A DNA stretch of 44,203 nucleotides from Scatosoma sp045576335. Lineage in GTDB: Bacteria; Bacillota; Clostridia; Christensenellales; Borkfalkiaceae. The stretch is taken from assembly GCA_045576335.1 (NCBI GenBank), contig JAZNGH010000018.1, positions 1 through 44,203 of the forward strand, in the 5' to 3' direction. A program made the translations under genes and the position numbers. Positions 5,655 to 12,620 of this stretch are shown in pieces. The notes under the pieces were generated by a model. The model worked only from the letters and a program-made list of their open reading frames with translations, had not been told where the DNA came from and did not search any database. How positions within the stretch are numbered: the stretch's first letter is position 1; the number at the start of each line of letters is the position of its first letter.

Positions 5655-7136
5655 ATGATGATTGATTTATTGCATTTGGAAAAATACCAAGAAAACAATC
5701 GAATCGAGGCGAAGAAAGCCCTTGGGGGATTGCCGAAAAGTATTTGGGAAACGTATTCTGCGTTTGCCAATACTTTTGGTGGTATTCTTTTGTTGGGGGT
5801 TGAAGAATTATCGGACGGTAGCCTTTCTGTAGCAAACGGAGGAATTTCTACGCCGAATACCTTAATTAAAGAGTTTTGGGATATTATCAATAATCCCAAG
5901 AAAGTAAGCGTTAATATTTTATCGGATAAAGACGTGTACGTGCAGGAACTTGATGGGAAGAATATCATTGTAATCAATATTCCCCGCGCAGATAGAGCGT
6001 ATCGCCCTGTTTATATAGACGGTAATCCGATATCGGGAACGTATCGTCGTAACGGCGAAGGTGATTATAAGTGTACGCAAGAAGAATATTTGGCAATGGT
6101 CCGTGATGCGTCCGTAAAAACACAAGATATGCTTGTGTTGGAAGAAATGGATTTGGACGTTTTTAACGAAGAGAGCATCAAAGGCTATCGTATGCGTATG
6201 AGCCTATTGCGTCCGAATCACGTTTGGGGTGCATTGGATAACGAAGAGTTCTTACTTCGTATAGGCGCTATCGGTATTGGCAAAGACGGTAAAAAGCATC
6301 CCACTTCTGCTGGGCTTTTGATGTTCGGAAACGAGTATTGTATTACGCGCGAGTTTAATAATTACTTCTTGGATTATCAAGAAAAATATGATCCGAATAT
6401 CCGTTGGACGGACCGTATCGTTTCTTCTTCGGGGGATTGGAGTGGAAACGTTTACGATTTCTATTTCCGTGTATACAATAAATTAACGCAGGATTTGAAA
6501 GTTCCTTTTGCGATGAAGGGTGGCGTACGCGTAGATGAAACGCCCGTTCATGAGGCGTTGCGTGAAGCATTGGCGAACTGTCTTGTGAATGCAGATTACT
6601 ATGGGCGTCAGGGCGTAGTTGTAATAAAGAGCAAAGAAGATATTTCTTTGTCTAATCCAGGTGGATTTAGAATAGAAATAGATGCGGCAAAAAGTGGCGG
6701 TGTGTCCGACCCTCGAAACAGCGCAATGCTTAAAATGTTTAATTTAATCAATATTGGGGAACGTGCGGGTAGCGGTATTCCTAATATTATGTCTATATGG
6801 GAACAACAAAAGTGGGCAGAGCCTACGATAACGCAAACTTTTGAACCTGAAAGAACTACCTTAACGCTTTCAATAAAAGATAAAAAATCGACAAGAGTCG
6901 GCGATAAAAAATCGGCGATAAAAATCGGTGATAAAAAATCGGCGATAACGGAAAGCACAAGACAAATCATTATTGAGTATTTAACTGACCATGTTTCAGC
7001 TTCTTGTTCTGAAATAGCGACGGTACTCAATTTACAGTCTTCTCGCACGAGAGATTATTTATCGGCTTTGGTTTCAGAAGGTATAATAGTGGCGGAAGGG
7101 GCTAACAGGAATCGTACGTATAGGTTGAAGAAATAA
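5655..7136 (+). CDS. AlbA_2/Schlafen-type ATP-binding transcription-regulator-like protein
   Basis: A 493-residue cytoplasmic protein; ATG 5655 or 5658 follow an ACGAGG site. Residues about 10-130 are the AlbA_2 (Schlafen-like) domain: NRIEAKKALGGLPKSIWETY, then SAFANTFGGILLLGVEE, and GTYRRNGEGDY. Residues about 280-400 match the GHKL-like C-terminal half of this family (HEALREALANCLVNADY, LSNPGGF, GERAGSGIPNI). A linker (about 409-432) contains three DKKS repeats, and the end (about 435-493) is a winged helix (CSEIATVLNLQSSRTRDYLSALV). Members are common in mobile and defence regions, with roles in regulation or nucleic-acid processing that are mostly untested. The gene is isolated, AT-rich, and followed by a terminator. 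Confidence 0.85.
   Translation: MMIDLLHLEKYQENNRIEAKKALGGLPKSIWETYSAFANTFGGILLLGVEELSDGSLSVANGGISTPNTLIKEFWDIINNPKKVSVNILSDKDVYVQELDGKNIIVINIPRADRAYRPVYIDGNPISGTYRRNGEGDYKCTQEEYLAMVRDASVKTQDMLVLEEMDLDVFNEESIKGYRMRMSLLRPNHVWGALDNEEFLLRIGAIGIGKDGKKHPTSAGLLMFGNEYCITREFNNYFLDYQEKYDPNIRWTDRIVSSSGDWSGNVYDFYFRVYNKLTQDLKVPFAMKGGVRVDETPVHEALREALANCLVNADYYGRQGVVVIKSKEDISLSNPGGFRIEIDAAKSGGVSDPRNSAMLKMFNLINIGERAGSGIPNIMSIWEQQKWAEPTITQTFEPERTTLTLSIKDKKSTRVGDKKSAIKIGDKKSAITESTRQIIIEYLTDHVSASCSEIATVLNLQSSRTRDYLSALVSEGIIVAEGANRNRTYRLKK
6879..6947 (+). repeat. tandem repeat in the linker of the AlbA_2 protein
   Basis: GATAAAAAATCG occurs three times (6879-6890, 6903-6914, 6930-6941) with irregular spacing, encoding DKKS units separated by TRVG and AIKIG. 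It lies in frame between the ATP-binding part and the C-terminal winged helix and probably varies in copy number. Confidence 0.8.
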
Positions 7137-7208
7137 TTATAGAAATAGAGAATATTCGGATAAATAGTCCCTGTGTTTGAAGTCAAGATGAGTGAAGAAA
7201 ATTGAATA

Positions 7209-7256
7209 GACCTTGAAATATGAACTATAGTTGTTCAAATTCAAGGTCTTTTTTTT
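7209..7256 (+). terminator. intrinsic terminator after the AlbA_2 gene
   Basis: GACCTTGAA (7209-7217) pairs perfectly with TTCAAGGTC (7240-7248); inside it TGAAC/GTTCA pair as well. Eight T follow. Confidence 0.85.
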
Positions 7257-7269
7257 ATGCAAAAATATA

Positions 7270-7299
7270 GATGTTTCAAGAGGAAACATCGTGTTTTTT
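7270..7299. terminator. second, bidirectional terminator before the IS
   Basis: GATGTTTC (7270-7277), loop AAGAG, GAAACATC (7283-7290), then GTG and six T. On the other strand it is followed by TATATTTTT, so it can also end the minus-strand transposase message. Confidence 0.7.
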
Positions 7300-8640
7300 A
7301 ATATGTATTAAATTGAACACTTTTTTAGAAAAAATTAAAATCTTAGCATCAAAACAAAATAGCCCTTTTAAATGCGAACTATGTTTGTTCAGTTTCACTT
7401 TCCGTTTTTCCCTTATGTCTACTGTGATAAGCCTCTTCAAACTTGTCAGGTGTTTGGTTCATCAAAATAGAATGGGGTCTTCGTTCATTATAGAAGGTTA
7501 TATACGTATTTATGGCTTCAAAAAATTCGCGTTCGATTTTGAATTGATAACGATATAAGCCCTCTCTTTTAAAACTTCCAAAGAAAGATTCCATTACGGA
7601 ATTGTCGTAAGGGGTACCTGGTCTTGAAAAGGACTGTGTAATATTGAGCGATTTTAGATATTTTCTAAATTCATTAGAAATATAATTGCTGCCTTGGTCG
7701 CTATGAAATAATAAATTTGCCGACGGCTTTCTTTTTTGATAAGCCATTTTTATTGTTGCTTTTGTTAATTGTGTACTATTGTGTTTCGAGACTTTGTAAG
7801 CAATGACTTTTCTTGCGTATAAATCTAATACAACACAGATATAGTACATTCTATTAAATACGCTAAAATAGGTAACGTCGCTAACCCATACTTCATTTGG
7901 TCGAGATACAGTAAATTGTTGTTGCAGGATATTCTTTTTTCTTTCTTGTTGCTGTTTATGAATAGTTTTTGAAGAGCCTCTTATAGAAAATAATCCGTTT
8001 GCATGCATGATTTTAGCAACAGTTGATTCTGCTATAGCATAACCTCTATCTTTTAATATCGCATGGATTTTACTGCTTCCAAAAATTTGATTATACTCAT
8101 GGAATATTTGTTCTATAATAGGTTTCATCTCGGATTGTTTTTGATTTGCTTGTGTATTTTCATTTTTATTACGCAATAAATGATTATAATAACTTCCTTT
8201 TGAAACTTTCAATGCTTCGCATAATGTATGTACAGTGTATTCGGTACAAAGATTTTTAATAACTTCGTACCGTTTTGCTAATGGCGCATTTGGAGAACAG
8301 GGAGAACGTTGAAGGATTTCTATAATTTGTTGTTGTCTTTCAACTTTCTGTTCAAGGTCGTGTAAGTGACGAAAATTAGGGGCTTTGCCTTTATTAAAGG
8401 CTTTGTTGCGCTCTTTAATCCAAGCATAAATAGTTGTTCTAGATATACCTGTTTTACGAGCAATGCTTGAAATAGTTTCGCCGTTTAAGTATCGATTTAC
8501 AACGGCGACTTTTTCTTTTTGTGGATAACTGTTCATAATTTTATCTCCTTGTAAAAAATATAGTAAGCACGATTATAACAAATTTTTACTATTTTTGACA
8601 AGCAAAAATAAAAAGAAATAGAAATATTTTGGAAAAACTT
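7300..8640 (-). mobile_element. IS3-family insertion sequence, ends not resolved
   Basis: A single-ORF IS3-type transposase gene (7379-8536) with short flanks. I could not find matching terminal inverted repeats or a target duplication, so the limits given are approximate. The element lies just upstream of the retron promoter (8662) and points away from it. Confidence 0.55.
7379..8536 (-). CDS. IS3-family DDE transposase
   Basis: 385 residues, with an AAGGAGA ribosome site. Residues 1-50 form a helix-turn-helix (VVNRYLNGETISSIARKTGI then SRTTIYAWI), followed by a coiled segment (LEQKVERQQQIIEIL). An HTH_21-type region occupies about 125-185 (IFGSSKIHAILKDRGYAIAE). The rve catalytic domain follows, with D220 (WVSDVTYF), D280 (FHSDQGSNY) and E316 (NSVMESFFG), a D-35-E spacing as in active enzymes. 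HTH and catalytic parts are in one frame, so no programmed frameshift is needed, unlike many IS3 members. The gene looks intact. Confidence 0.92.
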   Translation of the reverse strand: MNSYPQKEKVAVVNRYLNGETISSIARKTGISRTTIYAWIKERNKAFNKGKAPNFRHLHDLEQKVERQQQIIEILQRSPCSPNAPLAKRYEVIKNLCTEYTVHTLCEALKVSKGSYYNHLLRNKNENTQANQKQSEMKPIIEQIFHEYNQIFGSSKIHAILKDRGYAIAESTVAKIMHANGLFSIRGSSKTIHKQQQERKKNILQQQFTVSRPNEVWVSDVTYFSVFNRMYYICVVLDLYARKVIAYKVSKHNSTQLTKATIKMAYQKRKPSANLLFHSDQGSNYISNEFRKYLKSLNITQSFSRPGTPYDNSVMESFFGSFKREGLYRYQFKIEREFFEAINTYITFYNERRPHSILMNQTPDKFEEAYHSRHKGKTESETEQT

Positions 8641-8661
8641 TACAAATAGTGAAAAAAATTC

Positions 8662-8690
8662 TTGACAAATGAATTATTTTTTGGTATAGT
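8662..8690 (+). promoter_or_regulatory. retron promoter
   Basis: TTGACA (8662-8667), 17-base spacer, TATAGT (8685-8690). The predicted start is near 8697, directly before the structured RNA. Confidence 0.8.
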
Positions 8691-8696
8691 AATACT

Positions 8697-8868
8697 ACCG
8701 CTGAAGCCAAATTTAATTTTGGTGGATATGTATTCTCCTTTAAACTGAGGCAAGATTATCTTGACCTGTGGAGCATTAGCTCTATTTTAGCTGGCGCAAA
8801 GACTTGTTGATTCATTCAGTAAATCAAAAGCAAGAGCCAGCGACGTCCGGCAGGAGCACGGACGTCGC
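8697..8868 (+). ncRNA. candidate retron msr-msd RNA
   Basis: A structured, non-coding leader lies between a strong promoter and the retron genes. Hairpins in order: CCAAA/TTTGG (8707-8722) directly after an AGC (8705-8707), the context in which retron RTs branch; AGG+CAAGA, loop TTA, TCTTG+CCT (8748-8767, one bulged A); GAGC-ATTA-GCTC (8771-8782). A long msd-like hairpin follows: GCTGGC, CTTG, TTGATT pairing with AATCAA, CAAG, GCCAGC (8790-8841). The last is a perfect 10-bp hairpin GCGACGTCCG/CGGACGTCGC (8840-8868), whose loop AGGAG could pair with CTCCT at 8735-8739. Several short hairpins followed by one long one is the msr-msd plan. I could not identify convincing a1/a2 repeats, so both ends are uncertain; the RNA may extend to about 8956. 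Confidence 0.65.
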
Positions 8869-8875
8869 AAACGAA

Positions 8876-9146
8876 TTGAATAGATGTCGCATTTGTACAC
8901 CTCTTTTGCAGGAGGGGGCTATTCTCAAATCTTATGCCCCAAAAGGAGGTTTGGTTATGAAAAAGCCAAAAAAGCGGTCAAAACGCGACATGTCTGTACG
9001 TAAAAAACGCAAAAGAACATTTCATATCGGCTTTTTTAAAATGGGCATTGCATTTTTAATGTTATTATTAGATGTGTACAAGCTGATTAAAAAAATTATC
9101 GATATGTTTAAGTAAGATTGCGACGTGTGGAAAAAATCTATTCAAT
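8876..9146. repeat. long-range inverted repeat enclosing the 52-residue ORF
   Basis: ATTGAATAGAT (8876-8886) is perfectly complementary to ATCTATTCAAT (9136-9146). Immediately inside, GTCGCA (8886-8891) pairs with TGCGAC (9119-9124), leaving an 11-base bulge on the right. The pairing would join the end of the structured RNA to the leader of the HTH gene. Confidence 0.55.
8957..9115 (+). CDS. 52-residue basic membrane peptide in the retron locus
   Basis: ATG 8957 follows AAAAGGAGG (8941-8949) by 7 bases; upstream in-frame starts run through the structured RNA and lack ribosome sites. The first 20 residues are extremely basic (KKPKKRSKRDMSVRKKRKR). A hydrophobic helix follows (HIGFFKMGIAFLMLLLDVY) and then a basic amphipathic tail (KLIKKIIDMFK). 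This suggests a single-span inner-membrane peptide with a nucleic-acid- or lipid-binding cytoplasmic end. ACCTC-TTTTG (8899-8908) can pair with the CAAAA-G-GAGGT ribosome region, so translation may be gated. It sits between the RNA and the HTH gene, where published retrons have no such gene that I recall. Function unknown. Confidence 0.65.
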   Translation: MKKPKKRSKRDMSVRKKRKRTFHIGFFKMGIAFLMLLLDVYKLIKKIIDMFK

Positions 9147-9164
9147 TTAATTTTGGAGGTTATT

Positions 9165-9491
9165 ATGAATATCGGAGAGGCATTAAAAAGAATAAGGCTC
9201 ATATATGGCTATAAGGCAAATGATATGAGTCGTGAATTAGAAATCTCGCCGAGTTATTTATCTGAAATAGAGCATGGAAATCGAAAACCGTCGTTAGAGA
9301 TATTGCAAAATTATGCGGAAATTTTTGATATCAAACTTTCATCGTTATTAATTTTGTCGGAAGAATACACAGAGATGAAAAACGAAAACAGGGCAGAATT
9401 ATTTATACAAAAAAAGATGATTCGGTTGATAGATAGATTATCAAAGGACTTTTTGGACGAAATAGAAGATGGGGAGCTTGAAAAATTATAA
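9165..9491 (+). CDS. XRE-family HTH protein of the retron operon
   Basis: 108 residues; ATG 9165 follows TTTTGGAGG (9151-9159), preferable to the upstream start at 9153, which overlaps the ribosome site. Residues 1-60 are a canonical Cro/C1-type HTH: IGEALKRIRLIYGYKANDMS, then ELEISPSYLSEIEHGNRKPS, and LEILQNYAEIFDI. The C-terminal half is a charged helical tail that may dimerise or bind the reverse transcriptase. Its 3' end overlaps the reverse transcriptase start by 23 bases, so the two are translationally coupled. It may repress the 8662 promoter, or be a structural component, as HTH proteins are in some retron types. Confidence 0.85.
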   Translation: MNIGEALKRIRLIYGYKANDMSRELEISPSYLSEIEHGNRKPSLEILQNYAEIFDIKLSSLLILSEEYTEMKNENRAELFIQKKMIRLIDRLSKDFLDEIEDGELEKL

Positions 9492-10413
9492 AAGATATCC
9501 TTTAAATCAATGTGCATTATATAAATGTGCCCAAAAAAAGAAGTTGTGTCAATTTCTCGGCACAACTTCTTTTGAATTAAAGGCGATTTTAGATACAATT
9601 GAATATAGACAGTTTTTTATACCCAAGAAAAATTCGCAAGAATTAAGGACTATTACAACGCCTATTTTTGCTTTAAAACAAATTCAAAAAAGAATTTTTG
9701 TCTTATTAAAAAAGGTGGAGAGACCGGATTGGTTAATGTCAGGGGAAAAAGGAAAGAACTATGTTACAAATGCGGAATATCACGTGGCAAATTCATATTG
9801 TCTGATTATTGATATCAATAAGTTTTATGATAAATGTCAACGGGAGTACGTTTATTCATTTTTTAAAAATAAATTGAGGTGTGCCCCAGATATAGCAAAA
9901 ATATTAACCGATTTATCAACGTATCAAGGAGGAATTCCCACAGGAACTTCAGTTAGTCAAATATTGGCATACTATGCGTATGAAGAAATGTTTAAAGAAA
10001 TAAAGACTATTGCAGATCAATATGGCGTAAAGTTTTCGTTATATGTTGATGATATGACATTTTCTTCGGATAAGTATTTTAGTGCAAATAAATTAATATA
10101 TGAAATTAGAGGCTGTTTGAATAAATACGGCCACACCTTAAAGCAAAAGAAGACGCGTTTTTATGCTAAAAATACGGCAAAATGCGTTACGGGGGTAATA
10201 ATTACGGTTAATAAGACTTTAGCTGTCCCCAATGGGAAAAGAAAGGAGATAATGGACGGTTTAGAAAAATTAAATGATGGAACAATGGATTTGAAGGCTG
10301 CCAAAATATTAGTGGGGCGTGTTTCAGCCGCAAGACAGATAGAACCGAAAAGTTTTCCTTCTGCTAAAAGAAATGCTACTAAAAAACTTAAGGAATTGCA
10401 AGAGAAAAATTAA
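9469..10413 (+). CDS. retron reverse transcriptase
   Basis: 314 residues. It makes RNA-linked DNA from the upstream RNA. Diagnostic motifs are all visible: retron motif X NAxxH (N101-A-E-Y-H105), first catalytic Asp D115 in LIIDINKFY, a GIPTGTSVSQ loop (in place of the usual PQG), the active-site Y192-V-D-D195, and retron motif Y VTG (V240-T-G242). Both NAxxH and VTG are hallmarks that separate retrons from group II and DRT/Abi reverse transcriptases. The start overlaps the HTH gene and has only a weak ribosome site, consistent with coupled translation. A 13-bp perfect hairpin occurs within codons 23-35. The SIR2 effector follows after 108 bases. Confidence 0.92.
   Translation: MGSLKNYKRYPLNQCALYKCAQKKKLCQFLGTTSFELKAILDTIEYRQFFIPKKNSQELRTITTPIFALKQIQKRIFVLLKKVERPDWLMSGEKGKNYVTNAEYHVANSYCLIIDINKFYDKCQREYVYSFFKNKLRCAPDIAKILTDLSTYQGGIPTGTSVSQILAYYAYEEMFKEIKTIADQYGVKFSLYVDDMTFSSDKYFSANKLIYEIRGCLNKYGHTLKQKKTRFYAKNTAKCVTGVIITVNKTLAVPNGKRKEIMDGLEKLNDGTMDLKAAKILVGRVSAARQIEPKSFPSAKRNATKKLKELQEKN
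9536..9573 (+). promoter_or_regulatory. 13-bp perfect hairpin in the 5' coding part of the RT gene
   Basis: AAAAGAAGTTGTG (9536-9548), 12-base loop, CACAACTTCTTTT (9561-9573). The 3' arm ends in four T, so it resembles a terminator placed inside the coding sequence. Confidence 0.55.
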
Positions 10414-10462
10414 AAATATAGGAGTAAAATTGAGGGTTAGATATAACTTTTTTATAAAAATA

Positions 10463-10471
10463 TGCTATAAT
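10463..10471 (+). promoter_or_regulatory. extended -10 promoter for the effector gene
   Basis: TGCTATAAT: TG (10463-10464), one base, then TATAAT (10466-10471). No good -35 box is seen, which is usual for extended -10 promoters. It would give the effector its own transcript besides the retron operon. Confidence 0.5.
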
Positions 10472-10521
10472 ATAAGAAGTAAGTTTTTAAGAGTAAAAAA
10501 ATTACAAAAGAGGATGATAAA

Positions 10522-12129
10522 ATGTCGGATAGGTTATTAAAATATATTCCTAAAACACTTCAGGAAGATTTCGTTGAAAATAGAGTAGTACCCTTTGTTG
10601 GTGCAGGATTTTCCAAGAATGCTATAGCACCAACGGGAACAGTGATATTGGATTGGGAAGGGTTAGGGCGTGCAGTGGCTTCGTATATCACTAATTATGA
10701 TTATACAAATGCTATTGATGCGTTATCATTGTTTGAAACTGAGTTTTCGCGCACAAAGTTAATTGAGGTCATAGCAAAAGAATTAAAAATATCTTCTATG
10801 AAACCCGGAAAAGCACATCGGGCTTTTTGTGCATTAAATTTTGAAGCTATTTGCACAACTAATTTTGACTTTTTAATTGAACAGGCATTAACTGAAAGCG
10901 CTACGCCATTTTCAACCATTGTTTCTGAGGCTCGACTGCCAATTAACATTCAGGAAAAAACAAAAGTGATAAAAATGCATGGTGATTTTAATCATCCTGA
11001 ACACATGGTAATTACAGAAGACGATTATGATTGCTTTTTAGATAAGAACAAGATTTTGGCAACCTATATATCAAATATGTTTATTACAAAAACGCTTCTT
11101 CTCGTTGGGTATAGCTTAGATGATTATGATATCCGAACATTATGGAAAATGATCGGAAGTAGGTTGGGTAAACTTCATAGTCCTGCTTATGTAGTACTGG
11201 TAGGGGCAAATCCGCTTGAGATTTCTAAATTTGAAAGGAGAAATATTAAAGTAATAAATCTACCCGGCGACAAGAAAAATTATAGCGCAATTTTGGAAGA
11301 GTTTTTCACTGAAATAAAGTTATTAATTGATCGTGAAACACCAGAAAAAATAGTGCTTACAAATGAAAAAGCGAATGAAGAATTTAAGATGCCTTCAGGG
11401 GATAGTAAATTGTGTTTCATTTCTGCTTCATATAATCGAATTTCTCGCTTGAAAGATATTTTATACCCCATTCTTATAAAGAATAATATTATACCCGTAA
11501 CTTTAGATGAAGTAATTATGCGTGGTAATATCTGGACGAGAAAGGCAGATTTGCTAATCAATAAATCATTTATGTCTATTGTTGATATCTCAGATAATAA
11601 TGCAAATGTTTTGTGGGAGTATGCTCATTTAACATCAAAAGGTAAAGATGTTATTTTAATTAGAGATAAAGACATTGAGAACAATGTACCACTTAATATT
11701 TCGATGAATTCATATTTCGAATACAGTTTAACAGGAGATAATGAATATTTTATAGAAGCATTAGAAGGAACTATTCAAAAAATAGCAATATCGCAAAACA
11801 AGCTGAAAAACCAAGAAGAACATTTTAGATTGCTGGAAAAAGGTGAGTATAATGCCGCTGTTATAAGTGTATTCCGACTCTTGGAGATTACCCTTGCAAA
11901 TAAATTTGGGGCGACTAACCCGCATTCTGCTTTAGCATATTTAAGATTGTTAAACACTAATACTCAACAAGATAGAGAAAATCTTCGAAGGGCAAAAGAA
12001 TATTTAAGCATTCGGAATAAAATAGTGCATATGGATACAAAAATCAAAAAAAAGCAAGCGTATGAAATAGTTGAATGTATAACTTCTTTGTGTAGAGCAA
12101 TTAATGATGGAAGAATAATAATCTTGTAA
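10522..12129 (+). CDS. SIR2 - deoxyribosyltransferase-like - HEPN-like effector, retron-associated
   Basis: 535 residues; ATG follows GAGGATG. Residues about 15-250 are a SIR2 NAD-binding/hydrolase domain: G27-A-G-F-S31 (NAD loop), C111-TTNFD116 (the N and D of the family's TxNxD), H153 in MHGDF (catalytic base) and LLVGYSLDDYD. Residues about 295-390 look like a nucleoside 2-deoxyribosyltransferase/TIR-like alpha-beta domain: CFISASYN, IVDISDNNANVLWEYAHL with a likely catalytic Glu, and GKDVILI. Residues about 425-535 are all-helical and end with R498-NKIV-H503, the Rx4H motif of HEPN ribonucleases. By analogy with other SIR2 defence proteins I infer that NAD depletion kills or arrests infected cells, with the retron RNA-DNA complex holding it inactive. 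The combination is unusual. Confidence 0.85.
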   Translation: MSDRLLKYIPKTLQEDFVENRVVPFVGAGFSKNAIAPTGTVILDWEGLGRAVASYITNYDYTNAIDALSLFETEFSRTKLIEVIAKELKISSMKPGKAHRAFCALNFEAICTTNFDFLIEQALTESATPFSTIVSEARLPINIQEKTKVIKMHGDFNHPEHMVITEDDYDCFLDKNKILATYISNMFITKTLLLVGYSLDDYDIRTLWKMIGSRLGKLHSPAYVVLVGANPLEISKFERRNIKVINLPGDKKNYSAILEEFFTEIKLLIDRETPEKIVLTNEKANEEFKMPSGDSKLCFISASYNRISRLKDILYPILIKNNIIPVTLDEVIMRGNIWTRKADLLINKSFMSIVDISDNNANVLWEYAHLTSKGKDVILIRDKDIENNVPLNISMNSYFEYSLTGDNEYFIEALEGTIQKIAISQNKLKNQEEHFRLLEKGEYNAAVISVFRLLEITLANKFGATNPHSALAYLRLLNTNTQQDRENLRRAKEYLSIRNKIVHMDTKIKKKQAYEIVECITSLCRAINDGRIIIL

Positions 12130-12155
12130 CAATAAAATTAATTAAGAGATTTTTT

Positions 12156-12187
12156 GAACTATATCACATTAACGAAATAGTTCTTTT
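12156..12187 (+). terminator. probable terminator after the retron effector
   Basis: GAACTAT (12156-12162) pairs with ATAGTTC (12177-12183), followed by four T. The stem is short and AT-rich, so efficiency is uncertain. Confidence 0.5.
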
Positions 12188-12268
12188 GGTATGGAATTTA
12201 AATATTTCTCGTAAGTTCGAGAGAATCGCGAAAATGATGAAATATCTTTTTTATGCTGAACACGCATT

Positions 12269-12300
12269 GTATGGGTCTATAAATATTTATAGACCCATAC
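12269..12300. repeat. 32-bp perfect palindrome
   Basis: GTATGGGTCTATAAAT followed by its exact reverse complement, with no loop bases. It has no T-run on either side, so it is not a standard terminator. It marks the start of the structured RNA region and may be a protein-binding site or an element end. Confidence 0.8.
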
Positions 12301-12301
12301 T

Positions 12302-12620
12302 AAATATAATAACGGTTTCTTAAAAAGGATAGCTGAGATGCTAATATCGGTGTCAGGGTCACGACCTGTTTATATCGGAAACTGTTGGGTTTGCCCTTAA
12401 AGTTTAACACAGTAAGCACCGTTTTGGGAAGTTTGATGTGCTTATAAAATCTGAACCCGTGGTAGTACACGAATAGGGAACGTGTCATGAAAGTGCAACA
12501 CGAACTAAAGGCTACAAAATGAATTAGCTATTGTTTTGTAGTGACCGTAATGGTTAACGATTGGCAGAAGGAACTTCCAAAATTAAAAACAGAGCAGTCA
12601 GTAAAAACTGACTGCTTTTT
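12302..12620 (+). ncRNA. unidentified structured RNA of about 300 nt
   Basis: No credible protein frame, but dense complementary segments that end in an intrinsic terminator. Stems seen: AACGGTTTC (12311-12319) with GAAACTGTT (12378-12386, one G-U); GGGTT (12387-12391) with AACCC (12454-12458) enclosing TAAGCAC (12413-12419) with GTGCTTA (12438-12444); CGTGT-CAT-GAAA-GTG-CA-ACACG (12481-12502), a GNRA-capped hairpin with a two-base 3' bulge; CTACAAAA (12512-12519) with TTTTGTAG (12534-12541). Nested and serial stems over 300 nt suggest a large folded RNA. Candidates to test are a HEARO/omega-type transposon RNA, a degenerate group II intron (the GAAA hairpin recalls domain V but is too short), or a new class. 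Strand is set by the terminator. Bases 12621-12760 show nothing recognisable. Confidence 0.5.
12594..12620 (+). terminator. intrinsic terminator of the structured RNA
   Basis: GCAGTCAGT (12594-12602), loop AAAA, ACTGACTGC (12607-12615), five T. Perfect stem. Confidence 0.85.

Noticed and set aside
7300..8660. Terminal inverted repeats of the IS3 element
   Set aside because: GAACTAT-TTGTTC-like strings at 7221 and 7376 are both on the left side; no counterpart was found on the right.
8804..9115. Longer version of the 52-residue retron peptide
   Set aside because: Its first 51 residues come from the structured RNA, and the only good ribosome site precedes 8957.
12300..12488. 62-residue minus-strand frame
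   Set aside because: It lies within the structured RNA and has no ribosome site or recognisable content.
12481..12502. Group II intron domain V
   Set aside because: The GAAA-capped stem with two-base bulge is similar, but stems are too short, the conserved AGC/GTT base is missing, and no intron protein is present.
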